Shown piece by piece: positions 17,881-26,784 of a DNA stretch of 64,000 nt (position 1 is its first letter; every line of letters begins with the position of its first letter). Location of the stretch: IMG/VR virus record IMGVR_UViG_3300020438_002794, positions 23,130 to 87,129 of that record; one strand, written 5' to 3'. The position numbers and the translations under genes were made by a program. Source of the DNA: a virus. Below the pieces are notes generated by a model. The model searched no databases and had not been told where the DNA came from. It was given only the letters and a program-made list of their open reading frames with translations.

Positions 17881-18704
17881 TTGTCTTCACACCTTTTGAA
17901 AAATTCTATGTCTGCTTGTAAATCTAATTCAACAAGATATTTTAAGTCTTCGTCTAGTTGATGATACTTAACATATTCTAAATTGTGTTTGCTTAAATCA
18001 TGGCTTGTTTCATTTGTATAAATCATTTCTTCCCATGCATCTAAATCTAATTTATAGTGTGCTAGTAAATCGTCAAACCTTTCAACTATGTCGTCTTCTT
18101 GGAAAAACACATGATCCATTTTACTCATTACTCTTTCCCAAGTGATATTCATATTGTGTGTTTCAATTTGATTTTTTTCTTTTATCTTCTGCTGTATTTT
18201 TGCGTTGTCAACATAGCTTGTGTCTTTTTCAACGTCCCATGTAAGCACTGTGTTTAGATACATGTCGTTCATTGTAAACGTATTTTTTAACGTTCCGGCG
18301 TCGAACCAATCAGTGTGTTCTACATGTTGATACAAATAGTATTCGTACTGTTTTGTAACTGGCATTGGACGTAGCACATCTTTGTTTATAAACCACATAT
18401 AAAAATCAATGTCAGGACTGTCTGGGTTCATATACAGCATTTGTGTACGATAAAAATTGTACATGCTCATTATTCTACTGATAGGATCTCTCACACAAGT
18501 TATATAAACTAAGTTGTTAGAAAGTTTTTCTTCGTAGTATCCTATTTGTACACTGTGTCCAAAAACTACACTTGCTTGTTCTGTAACTTTATCACCAAGG
18601 TCAGTAATTCTAAAACTACTGTTGGTATTTCTGTATCTTTCTTTGAGTGTTGTTCCGCCTGTTTTAGGACAATGAGGAAAGATGATAATATTACTTTGAT
18701 TCAT
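17868..18704 (-). CDS. Sulfotransferase-like protein, 278 aa
   Basis: FPHCPKTGGTTLKERY at residues 9-24 is the PAPS 5'-phosphosulfate loop, and ITCVRDPISRIMSMYNFY near residue 90 the 3'-phosphate-binding motif. VFFQEDDIVERFD near residue 210 is shared with the paralogue downstream (MFFMEDNYLKQFD), as are the C-terminal D-LSKHNLEYVKY and I-(E)-F-(F/Y)-K elements. Two complete paralogues in tandem suggest two different acceptor positions. The start overlaps the preceding sulfotransferase-like gene by 14 bases. Confidence 0.9.
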   Translation of the reverse strand: MNQSNIIIFPHCPKTGGTTLKERYRNTNSSFRITDLGDKVTEQASVVFGHSVQIGYYEEKLSNNLVYITCVRDPISRIMSMYNFYRTQMLYMNPDSPDIDFYMWFINKDVLRPMPVTKQYEYYLYQHVEHTDWFDAGTLKNTFTMNDMYLNTVLTWDVEKDTSYVDNAKIQQKIKEKNQIETHNMNITWERVMSKMDHVFFQEDDIVERFDDLLAHYKLDLDAWEEMIYTNETSHDLSKHNLEYVKYHQLDEDLKYLVELDLQADIEFFKRCEDKWKH

Positions 18705-19248
18705 TGTACACTCCGGTTTGTATTTTTCTTTTACACTTTCTTAAAAAATTATAATCTATACTGTTAGCTACTTGATAGTCTCCTCGTAGTGCAGTGTCGA
18801 GCTCATTACTTTCAAATCTAGTGTTAAAGTTCAAAAGTGGATAATCTGTTTTTAAATACTTGCTGAGTCTTTGTGAAAGAATTTCCAAAGTAAAATCATC
18901 ATGATTCATAACTTGTTCTTTTGGATAAAGAGATCCTTTAGTAGGGTTCCATGTGATATAATTAATAAACCCTATAAATTTGTAATTTTTTTCTTCAATT
19001 TCTTTAGTTTCACTAGTGTGTATATCTAAACTTGTAGTAATTACATTTCTTTCTTGAAACACTAACTCTTCAAAAGTTTTACCCTTAGAATCTCCTCCAC
19101 TGTCTAAAAAATCCATTGTTTGTTCTATAGCTCTATCAAACGGATCTCTGAATATTAAAATGTCAGCATTTTCTGTTACTAGCTCTAAGTTGTATATGTT
19201 TGCAATCTGTTCATGCCAGCAGTTTGGAATATAATGTAATTTATTCAT
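18691..19248 (-). CDS. Degenerate sulfotransferase-like protein, 185 aa
   Basis: This protein lacks the N-terminal K-x-GGTT loop that both neighbours have; it starts MNKLHYIPNCWHEQIANIYN. It keeps ILIFRDPFDRAIEQTMDFLDSGG near residue 32, which resembles the 3'-phosphate-binding RDPxxR segment of sulfotransferases. It may be a non-catalytic paralogue, a member of a divergent subfamily in which the cysteine-tryptophan-histidine opening replaces the loop, or only superficially similar. It overlaps neighbours on both sides (ATGA with the radical SAM gene upstream). Confidence 0.5.
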   Translation of the reverse strand: MNKLHYIPNCWHEQIANIYNLELVTENADILIFRDPFDRAIEQTMDFLDSGGDSKGKTFEELVFQERNVITTSLDIHTSETKEIEEKNYKFIGFINYITWNPTKGSLYPKEQVMNHDDFTLEILSQRLSKYLKTDYPLLNFNTRFESNELDTALRGDYQVANSIDYNFLRKCKRKIQTGVYNESK

Positions 19249-20282
19249 ACAGCTACCGCTTCTTTAAACTTGCTTAGTATCAAATCAGTATTGCAAAAAC
19301 AACTTGTCTTTTCACATGTGTATGCATAAGCAGGCATTCTAAAAGTCCTAAGATTCTCTATATGTCCAAGCCACCTTATAGTACCATTTTCATCTTTACC
19401 TTCAGGTAAACATGCGGCTCCACTAATATATCCAAGTTCATTGACAAATAAACCATCTATACCAGCATTACACTTCCATCCTTTGAATTGATTTTTCTTT
19501 GAAGCATATAGTCCGTTTGTATCTAATATAGTTTCTTCTTTGTATCTGCCATCAGCCATTTTATAAACTGCTGTAGCATCAATTGGCATACTGTACTGTT
19601 CAAAACTAACATCTGGGTTACCAGTTTTTCTTTTGAATGCTAGTTTCTCATCAATCTTTGCTTGCTGTTCTTTTGTGTATACATGTGGTCTTTCTTTCTC
19701 TGTTAACCAATCAGCAACAATAGGAACTTTCTCTACAAAAAACTGTCCCATATATGGTTGTGTTTTTAGTATTTCAAAAAACTCAATACACTTATCAAAG
19801 TATACTTGTTGTGGGTGCATCATAATACGCACTCCTAATAGTGTATAAGGCCAAAGTGTATCAATAACTTTAACACAATGTTTTAAACTTGTTTTCTCAC
19901 TGTGAAAACTAAAACTTACCCAACGAAAACTTTCTTTGTGCTTTTCCCAAAATTTAAGACTTTTGCTTCCGTTTGTTGTCAATCCAATTTGTACCTTTTC
20001 TTCTACTAACCAGGTTAGGAAATCATCGAATACAGGCAATGCTGTAGGTTCACCGCCAGTAAAACTTATAACAAGTTCTTCATCTTCATTGAGATAACTT
20101 TTAATTTTAGTTACAAATGCTTTGTATACTTCTAAGTCAAAAGCAGGACTACTACCTTCGTAATTGTAAGGGTGGCAGTATGCACAACTGAAATTACACT
20201 TGTTGGTCAAGTTCCAGTTTACATGAAAGTATTTGTTATACTTTTGTTTGATCTCAATAAGTTCTGCACTATCCGACAGCAT
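19245..20282 (-). CDS. Radical SAM protein with C-terminal cysteine-rich domain, 345 aa
   Basis: Cysteines 29, 33 and 36 (CNFSCAYC) form the cluster motif, followed by ISFTGGEPTAL and TTNGSKS. SFSFHSEKTS is a typical later strand. The C-terminal part has WKCNAGIDGLFVNELGYISGAACLP and TCEKTSCFCN, a SPASM/twitch-like pattern. The arrangement of the C-terminal 'CFCN' resembles the cysteine block in the MORN-radical SAM protein at 13737-15080 (CKTKACFCD), so the two may be related. The start overlaps the upstream unknown gene by 14 bases. Substrate unknown. Confidence 0.92.
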   Translation of the reverse strand: MLSDSAELIEIKQKYNKYFHVNWNLTNKCNFSCAYCHPYNYEGSSPAFDLEVYKAFVTKIKSYLNEDEELVISFTGGEPTALPVFDDFLTWLVEEKVQIGLTTNGSKSLKFWEKHKESFRWVSFSFHSEKTSLKHCVKVIDTLWPYTLLGVRIMMHPQQVYFDKCIEFFEILKTQPYMGQFFVEKVPIVADWLTEKERPHVYTKEQQAKIDEKLAFKRKTGNPDVSFEQYSMPIDATAVYKMADGRYKEETILDTNGLYASKKNQFKGWKCNAGIDGLFVNELGYISGAACLPEGKDENGTIRWLGHIENLRTFRMPAYAYTCEKTSCFCNTDLILSKFKEAVAV

Positions 20283-21282
20283 CTACTTTTCCCTCGGTAA
20301 GTTTATAGCCGCTAACTTGATTAAAGTCTGGATCTGGAACTATATCAAAACTTCCAACTTTTAACATTCCCCAGGTTAGCATATCAAATTTGTTACGAGT
20401 ATCAGTCTTTTTAATTTTATAACCACCCCAGTAGTTGTCTAAACTATAATTTAAATGATCTACTGCTTCTTCATGTGTTCTTGGATCGCCACACCAAAAC
20501 ATTAGTTGACTGGTGTAACAGCAACATTGTTCTAGTAAATCAAAACTACTACTGGTCATTTTGATAGCATTGTATTTGTCATCATCATACATTTCGATCA
20601 TCACGTTATCATAATCGTACCCTATTTGTGTAGGATATAAAAATATCTCGCCTGGATTTCGTTCCATACTAAAACGATCAACCCATTCATCTTCTAAATA
20701 ATGAAACTGTTCACCAAACTTCAATCCAAAATTTTGTAGATTTGTTTCTTGTGTAACAGTTGTTGTTACGTCTCTTAATACTTTGAGTGAATGGAAAATA
20801 TCAACCAACTTTTCAATATGTCTCGTAAGTCCTTGGTCATTTAGAACACGATAGATTAGTATACATTGTGTTTGCATAGGATTAAGTATATCCTGGTGTA
20901 CTATTAGCCCCCATTGGTGATCTATTTTTCCAGCATCCATTTTATACCATTCTTGTAATGGAATAAACTTTTGCAAAGTATTATCAATCTTAGTAAATGC
21001 TTGTCCACTACTCATTACGGTGTGTCCTAGTATGTCACTCAACGGTATGTTGTCAGTTTTGTATGCATCTGCAATTTCATTCCATTCTTCTATTTTATCA
21101 TTGAGAGCAGGAATGATTTCGTATAATCTTTCTAATGCTTGATGAACCAGATACACATTCCAATGTGTTATATATGGTTTACCGATAATATCTAACTCCA
21201 ACTCAAACCAGTCTGCAAAGATATCGCATTTGATTAGTTGTTTTTCTTTTTTATCGTTTTGTAATTCAAGCTCAAACTTCAT
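20269..21282 (-). CDS. Unknown protein between radical SAM genes, 337 aa
   Basis: I do not recognise this protein. It has a beta-rich start (MKFELELQNDKKEKQLIKC), a helical centre, and a segment LLEQCCCYTSQLMFWCGD near residue 250 with three consecutive cysteines and a fourth nearby. No signal peptide or membrane segment is visible. The ATG at 21282 has GGAG five bases upstream and overlaps the preceding radical SAM stop by 11 bases, so the start is well supported. Lying between radical SAM genes and overlapping both, it may be a partner protein or carrier for them. Confidence 0.75.
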   Translation of the reverse strand: MKFELELQNDKKEKQLIKCDIFADWFELELDIIGKPYITHWNVYLVHQALERLYEIIPALNDKIEEWNEIADAYKTDNIPLSDILGHTVMSSGQAFTKIDNTLQKFIPLQEWYKMDAGKIDHQWGLIVHQDILNPMQTQCILIYRVLNDQGLTRHIEKLVDIFHSLKVLRDVTTTVTQETNLQNFGLKFGEQFHYLEDEWVDRFSMERNPGEIFLYPTQIGYDYDNVMIEMYDDDKYNAIKMTSSSFDLLEQCCCYTSQLMFWCGDPRTHEEAVDHLNYSLDNYWGGYKIKKTDTRNKFDMLTWGMLKVGSFDIVPDPDFNQVSGYKLTEGKVDAVG

Positions 21283-22570
21283 ACTTGCTCCATAGTTTAT
21301 AAAGCTCTGCAAAGTCAGAATTGAAGTCTGTTTTACGCATTGTATCTATACTGCGAATATATTTGTTGAGGGCGGGCCACTTGTCGCTCCAATCCTCGCT
21401 ATTCATAAAGTTTGTCATATTCTTTAATTCTTGCACTTTATTCTTTTCTGGGTATTTCAGCATGAAGTTATCAATTTTTTCTGTTATAATTTGTTTCATT
21501 TCCTTAGGTAATACTTTAGCACACATGTACTGTGGATAGTGTAACACGCCAGGATGAAACATTCCTTGGTGATCATGTATTCCAATTTTTTTATAGTTTT
21601 GATCAAACAAAAACTGTGCAAAGTCTGGCAAATACCAAATGTTTAATGCACTTACAGTACACAATACTTTACCAACAATATGGTCAGCCGCGTTTTCTAC
21701 TTTGTCCAGTGTTTCGTGTACAGTTTTCCAATTAGTTGGATAGCGTAACCATTTGTTCATTTCGCCTATGCCATCTATACTAAGCATAAGTTCTACAAAC
21801 TTAAAGTGACCCCAAAGTTCTAATATATCATCTGGCATAATAGTACCATTGGTATGATAGCGTAGTTCTATATGTTCAGCATGTCCACTTTCGACACATT
21901 TCTTTAAGAAACGTCTGTGGTTCTTTAAATATAAAGGCTCGCCGCCTGCAAATATAAAGTGACGCATTCCGGCTAACAATGGATCTATCTCTTGTTCCCA
22001 AAACTCATCATCAGCGGCCCAGTCATATTTGTTGTTGCAATGGTCTTGTATTTTCCAATCCCAGTCACCTTTTACTTCAGGATTGTCGTGACTTAGATCT
22101 CTAATCTTTTCTGCATCTTTGACCCATTTACTAGAGTCAGTTGGTCTACACATAACACATTGTACATTACAAGTATTACCTAACCGTAAATCTAATGTAA
22201 TAACATCTTGATCCAAACTGCCATCTTCGTTAGTGCTGGCTATTAGTTCGTCAACATATTCTCTTGTTAATTTCTTTACCCATAGATTGTTTTCATTCAT
22301 TCTATGACTACGAATACCTGCCGCTTCTTCTTTCCAGCAATGCATACATGCTTTTAGTGCTTTGCCGTTGAGCATATCTTTTCTAGCATTTTTCCAATAG
22401 TAACTGTTCCATACTGCATTTATATCAGCATTGTTTAAGTTAATACGTTGGTCTTGTGTAGGCTGAGCTAGACAGCAAAGCAAAGCTGTGCCGTCTGTAT
22501 AAGTTGCCATGTGCATCCATGGAAGAATACAAAATTTCTTTCCATAGTCTTCCAAAAAATCTTGTGCCAT
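21272..22570 (-). CDS. Radical SAM protein with N-terminal twitch domain (copy 2)
   Basis: About 432 residues. The N-terminal domain reads KFCILPWMHMATYTDGTALLCC, then NAVWNSYYWKNARKDML and ACMHCWKEE, the twitch-type Fe-S module found at the N-terminus of a family common in marine phages and metagenomes. The core motif CNVQCVMC lies near residue 143, with IFAGGEPLYL, HTNGTIMP and LSIDG following. It is a diverged paralogue of the product of 22570-23922, which sits directly upstream with a TAATG junction. Substrate unknown; the pair may act in sequence or as a heterodimer. Confidence 0.93.
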   Translation of the reverse strand: MAQDFLEDYGKKFCILPWMHMATYTDGTALLCCLAQPTQDQRINLNNADINAVWNSYYWKNARKDMLNGKALKACMHCWKEEAAGIRSHRMNENNLWVKKLTREYVDELIASTNEDGSLDQDVITLDLRLGNTCNVQCVMCRPTDSSKWVKDAEKIRDLSHDNPEVKGDWDWKIQDHCNNKYDWAADDEFWEQEIDPLLAGMRHFIFAGGEPLYLKNHRRFLKKCVESGHAEHIELRYHTNGTIMPDDILELWGHFKFVELMLSIDGIGEMNKWLRYPTNWKTVHETLDKVENAADHIVGKVLCTVSALNIWYLPDFAQFLFDQNYKKIGIHDHQGMFHPGVLHYPQYMCAKVLPKEMKQIITEKIDNFMLKYPEKNKVQELKNMTNFMNSEDWSDKWPALNKYIRSIDTMRKTDFNSDFAELYKLWSKYEV

Positions 22571-23922
22571 TATTCTACCAACTTTCTAACATTTTGATAC
22601 AAGTCATCATCAACAATACTAAAGTTGGTATTACGCTGTCTGTCCCATACTTCTGTCATCTTCACAAAGTCTTGTAATTGTTCTTTCCAATTATCTAACT
22701 GTGGTTGTTCCAAATATCCTACGATACCATCTACACTATTCTTAATTAACCAGTTCTTCTCATATAATATATTACACTGTTCTTTAAATTCAAGCAATCT
22801 ATTTTTTGCATTCTGTCTCATTTCAACAGGAAGATTTCTCACATCTAAATACGGAGGATGTGTATTAATTAATATGTCAACACCAATACTTTTCCATTCT
22901 ATTTCTGGCTTTCCTGCATAAAATTCTTCGCCTAACTCGTGTGCAAGCCATAGTATTTCGTGTATTCGATTTATGTTGTAGATTTGTAGTACAGGACTTA
23001 TATTGCTAGAAACGTTTGGTAAACTTAATATGCTTCTATAGTTTCTAAGTATAATGTCCCAACTCTTAGTGCCTCGTATAAATTCATTTACAACGCCTAC
23101 ACCATCTAAACTAGCATTGATGTCTACACTTTCAAATTTACCAATACTATCCAAAAACTTTTGATTAGCATTTGTACAGTTGGTATTCATAAACACATTA
23201 ATATGTTTACTATGACCTTGTTCAGCGGCATAGTTTAAAAACTGCATGTTGTTTTGAATCATAGTTGGCTCACCACCTGTCATGTAAACTTTTCTTAGTT
23301 TAGGCATCCATTCGTATATGTCTTTCCAAAAATCATCAGCATCAAACTTTTCTCTGTATTCTTTGCTGTTGATCCAGTCTGGACGTTTGCCGTATGTTTT
23401 CTCTTGTATTCTGGTATAGTCCTCTTCAACATCTGTGAGCTTGGCATCTTCTTTAGCAATAGTACTACTGTTAAAACTGTTGCACATTCTACAACTAAGA
23501 TTACACAAGTTACCCAAACGCAGGTCCAAGTAAAGAGGATCGTGTTCTGGTAATGCAAAGTCATTATTATAGCTTGCTTCAATGCGTTCATGAATAGCTT
23601 CTTCGCCTATACGGCGTTCCCATTCCTCATTGTGCATTTGTCTGAAACTTTTTTTACCTACTTCTTCTTGCAGGTAACAGTGTTTACAACTACTAACTTG
23701 TTCTCCTTGAATCATAGTCATGCGTATATCACGCATGTCTTTATCATTCCATGCTTGCTTTAGTGTTGTACTATTGATATCTAAAATTTTGCCATCATCG
23801 CCACGTAGTACACTGGGTTTGGCAATACAGCAAAAGTCAATACTTCCACTGGTATTCACCATCATGCTTAACCAAGGGTAAACACAAAATGTTTCCCCGT
23901 ACAATTCATCCCAGTCTGCCAT
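22570..23922 (-). CDS. Radical SAM protein with N-terminal twitch domain (copy 1)
   Basis: About 450 residues. FCVYPWLSMMVNTSG-SIDFCC, LKQAWNDKDMRDIR and CKHCYLQEE make up the N-terminal twitch module; CNLSCRMC near residue 148 is the radical SAM motif; YMTGGEPTMI, NTNCTNAN and ASLDGVG follow. Shared with the next gene are DLRLGN-x-CN-x2-C-x-MC and the general layout. The gene begins three bases after the glycosyltransferase-like gene's stop. Identity as a twitch-type radical SAM protein is firm; function is not known for this family as far as I am aware. Confidence 0.94.
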   Translation of the reverse strand: MADWDELYGETFCVYPWLSMMVNTSGSIDFCCIAKPSVLRGDDGKILDINSTTLKQAWNDKDMRDIRMTMIQGEQVSSCKHCYLQEEVGKKSFRQMHNEEWERRIGEEAIHERIEASYNNDFALPEHDPLYLDLRLGNLCNLSCRMCNSFNSSTIAKEDAKLTDVEEDYTRIQEKTYGKRPDWINSKEYREKFDADDFWKDIYEWMPKLRKVYMTGGEPTMIQNNMQFLNYAAEQGHSKHINVFMNTNCTNANQKFLDSIGKFESVDINASLDGVGVVNEFIRGTKSWDIILRNYRSILSLPNVSSNISPVLQIYNINRIHEILWLAHELGEEFYAGKPEIEWKSIGVDILINTHPPYLDVRNLPVEMRQNAKNRLLEFKEQCNILYEKNWLIKNSVDGIVGYLEQPQLDNWKEQLQDFVKMTEVWDRQRNTNFSIVDDDLYQNVRKLVE

Positions 23923-23924
23923 GC

Positions 23925-24902
23925 TTACTCAATACTATCATCGACTTGATCTTCTCTTACCATAGCACCTAGTCTGTGTGGATTTTTATAAACAGTTTTA
24001 AAGAATCTACTTCCGATATGATCCATATCTGTAATTTCAAAATCTAACACACTCCTAAGTTCGTCACCTAGTTCTATAGTTTTAGCTTTGAGTTTATTCC
24101 AATCCCAACTTACACCAGTATTCACGCACATTTCTTTGCCGCCTTCAAATTGAGGGAACAGTTCTTCATTAAACATTTTGCTTAACCAATCAAAGTCTCT
24201 CACATTACGCCAATCCCATTTGCGTCTTTCTATGTTAGTCATGTGACAACCTAATCTAGCACCATATATTGCCCATAAACCATTTGTAGCATCTTCACCT
24301 ACTGTCATCCACACCAACAGTCTTTTATAGTTCTCGTAATGTATTCTTTTGATATCAGCAGGATCAACTACATCACCGCCTTCTAATCCCATTTTTACAC
24401 CTTCACGGAAACCTGCTCTCCATGCCTGTAGTGGGCTACCATTATTAGCTACATCACAATAAACATTGTTCATCTGTATATAACGTATATTCCAACAAAA
24501 GTCAACTTGTGCCGCTTTGTCACTTTCAGGAGCCGCTTCATGTGTACGCATTTTATTAACAACGTCTACGGGCCAGCACTTAATACCGCCATTTCCATAT
24601 ACCAATCCGTTTACTGCATTTTTTCCTGCCCAGCTAATTACATCAGTCGGAGTAACTCTATCCATGTTTAGTTCAGCATTAAAAAATTCTTCTCTTACAA
24701 TATTATCTGCATCAATTGTAATAAATCTATCCGTTTCAGCTATTGCCGCGGCGGCTTTGTGTGCGGCATCACTACCCCATACTCCGTGACTGCGTTTTGC
24801 CCACGGACATTTATCTTGTAAGTCTGCCCAATTTTGTTCTGCGTTAGGCTCGTCATAGCTGATATATATTATATCGAACTCTGTAACTGGCGTTAGTGTC
24901 AT
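23925..24902 (-). CDS. Glycosyltransferase-like protein, paralogue B
   Basis: A protein of 325 residues, the longer paralogue of the product of 1426-2130. Shared elements in order: ISYDEPNAEQNW, a (K/A)-R-x-x-GV-(W/E)-G turn, AAHKAAAAIAET, ITIDADNIV (DAD, likely metal site), GNGGIKCWP, and AWRAGFREG. The extra C-terminal part (about 70 residues) is missing in paralogue A. A CGGAG ribosome site lies eight bases before the ATG at 24902. Sugar transfer is inferred from the GT-A-like layout and context. Confidence 0.6.
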   Translation of the reverse strand: MTLTPVTEFDIIYISYDEPNAEQNWADLQDKCPWAKRSHGVWGSDAAHKAAAAIAETDRFITIDADNIVREEFFNAELNMDRVTPTDVISWAGKNAVNGLVYGNGGIKCWPVDVVNKMRTHEAAPESDKAAQVDFCWNIRYIQMNNVYCDVANNGSPLQAWRAGFREGVKMGLEGGDVVDPADIKRIHYENYKRLLVWMTVGEDATNGLWAIYGARLGCHMTNIERRKWDWRNVRDFDWLSKMFNEELFPQFEGGKEMCVNTGVSWDWNKLKAKTIELGDELRSVLDFEITDMDHIGSRFFKTVYKNPHRLGAMVREDQVDDSIE

Positions 24903-24905
24903 AGT

Positions 24906-25913
24906 TTACTCCGGTTGGTTAATGTAGTCGAATGTTAAGTCAACATTACTTTCTCTGCATAAAATTCCACATTTAGTTAAGTCTAAACCTGGGGTTGGTA
25001 TTTCTAAAGTTCTATCCCATCCTATGCTATTTAATGGAAGAACAATATGATCTAGTAACTGACTTGGATTACGTGGATCTGTTATATACAGTCCTATATC
25101 AGTATATATTTTACTGTCCTGTGGATTTTGGAAATTACTTTTAATTTGTGTGACATCGCCTTTCTTAATTATTGTAAAGTCTGTTGCAACGTCTTGAGTT
25201 GGTTGAGTAGGTTTAGCAAATGATCTTCTCCTACTGTATCTTGTTCTATAATCTATTCCTGTGAAGTTTGCTTTTCTCTGTAGTCTATAACTTTGAAATA
25301 TTTTCTTAGTCATAACACTCATTTCTCCTAGCCCACATATTCTTCGCAATGGCGCCATATCGAAAATCATATAACCTTCTTCGATCAGTTCTCCAGGATC
25401 AATCTCAATAGTTTTTACTAGAAAGTTTGGATCATTGTCTTTAATTAAAAAAAGTGTAATCGGATCGTATACTCCGTCTTGTTCAGGATTCAAACTTATA
25501 TTTCTAAAAAAACGTTTACCTGTCATTCTATACAGTGTGTCTTGATTAAAGTTTACTTCCATTTTCCAACTGTTGATGTACAGTATAATATTGATATCAG
25601 CTTTAGTTTTTTGATTAAGTGGAACTACACTTAATCGTCTCTCAGCTTCTTTGATTCTCAAAACTGCTGACTTCTCAACTAGTTTTAGTTCATGATTAAC
25701 ATCGACTACTGCAAATTTTTTAGGGTCAACATGACCCATTAGTATTTGTCTAGCGTCATCACTATCTGTTACAATAAAAGGATTTTTTATTTGATCCTTT
25801 TCTCTATTTGTAACCGTGACTACATCACCATTTTCGTCGTCATAATAAACACACCATTTAGGTGCAGGTTTATCGCTCTTGTAATCTCTGAGTAAGGTTG
25901 GTTCTGAAGACAT
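24906..25913 (-). CDS. Unknown protein, 335 aa
   Basis: I do not recognise this protein. It is beta-rich and soluble, without cysteine motifs, with an arginine-rich central loop (RTRYSRRRSF) near residue 230 followed by a proline-rich link. The start at 25913 overlaps the upstream glycosyltransferase by 44 bases, which is the longest overlap in the cluster, but no later in-frame ATG is near. The style (repeated NPF, DPRNPS turns) is like phage structural proteins, yet the gene sits among the sugar enzymes. It could be a virion component carried with the cluster or a scaffold for the enzymes. Confidence 0.65.
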   Translation of the reverse strand: MSSEPTLLRDYKSDKPAPKWCVYYDDENGDVVTVTNREKDQIKNPFIVTDSDDARQILMGHVDPKKFAVVDVNHELKLVEKSAVLRIKEAERRLSVVPLNQKTKADINIILYINSWKMEVNFNQDTLYRMTGKRFFRNISLNPEQDGVYDPITLFLIKDNDPNFLVKTIEIDPGELIEEGYMIFDMAPLRRICGLGEMSVMTKKIFQSYRLQRKANFTGIDYRTRYSRRRSFAKPTQPTQDVATDFTIIKKGDVTQIKSNFQNPQDSKIYTDIGLYITDPRNPSQLLDHIVLPLNSIGWDRTLEIPTPGLDLTKCGILCRESNVDLTFDYINQPE

Positions 25914-26784
25914 CTACTATTTCATCTGTTAAAAACGTTTCATCACTATAATGAATAATTCCACTGCTGATAACGCTATTTTCTATTTGTATTTTCTTAT
26001 TATTAGTTACCCAATAGTTTAACATATCAGTCCAGTTACCCGGAGCTTCTTCTGGATTGTTAAACACACCATGTGATAATGTATGTAAGTCATAATGATT
26101 ACTAAGTTTTACACCAATGTCGTCTGTGTGATCAACAAAGTGTGTAATTACATTACCTAAAACATTTTTTTGAAAATACTCTGGTTTCTTATTTGGAAAC
26201 ACATGATTGTATACGTCTCTCCAGTTTTGCAATACAGGGTCAGCCATTTTAAACCATTCTGCAACTGTTTCATCTTTTTTATCAAAATACATCAAGTTAT
26301 AAAAATATTTAGGTAACTTGTATTGTATTTCGTATTCGAATCGATTAACTCTTGGAATAGGAAAGTTTCTATAAGCAAGTGCGTCATTCGGAACACTAAT
26401 GCCGTTCTTAGATGACATTACCGCCCAAAGATCATTTATATCAACATTTACAAATAGTGTATCATAATCAACATATATTGTTTCTTCGTAAGGAGTTGCG
26501 TGATAAACTTGCCATAAGTTCATGCCATGAAATCCGTCTTTGTGAGCACTGTTTCCGTATGGTAATTCTATCATATAGTCAAAAGCATGTTCATAAAAAC
26601 TTTGAACATTACCTAATTGACCTTTATCTACAATCAGTGTAATACTTGCATCTGGGTCGCATACTTTTATACTACATGCAAGTGCATAACAATATCGAAT
26701 ATTGTCTTCGCCTGTATTAATACCTAAGGTTACAAAACCTCTATTAGGTGCATCATTGTTTTCAATTTCAATTTCTTCAGACAC
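25870..26784 (-). CDS. Glycosyltransferase, GT-A/GT8-like, 304 aa
   Basis: GFVTLGINTGEDNIRYCYALACSIKVCDPDASITLIVD is the opening of the nucleotide-sugar binding domain in GT8-like enzymes; YEETIYVDYDTLFV near residue 105 carries the D-x-D metal motif. The C-terminal part has HYSDETFL, matching the late histidine region of the family. Starts at GTG 26784, overlapping the upstream paralogue by 8 bases. It and the 303-residue protein upstream share the layout (TPYE-T-(I/L)-(Y/L)-(V/L)-D-(Y/T)-D). Sugar donor and acceptor unknown. Confidence 0.8.
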   Translation of the reverse strand: MSEEIEIENNDAPNRGFVTLGINTGEDNIRYCYALACSIKVCDPDASITLIVDKGQLGNVQSFYEHAFDYMIELPYGNSAHKDGFHGMNLWQVYHATPYEETIYVDYDTLFVNVDINDLWAVMSSKNGISVPNDALAYRNFPIPRVNRFEYEIQYKLPKYFYNLMYFDKKDETVAEWFKMADPVLQNWRDVYNHVFPNKKPEYFQKNVLGNVITHFVDHTDDIGVKLSNHYDLHTLSHGVFNNPEEAPGNWTDMLNYWVTNNKKIQIENSVISSGIIHYSDETFLTDEIVDVFRTNLTQRLQER

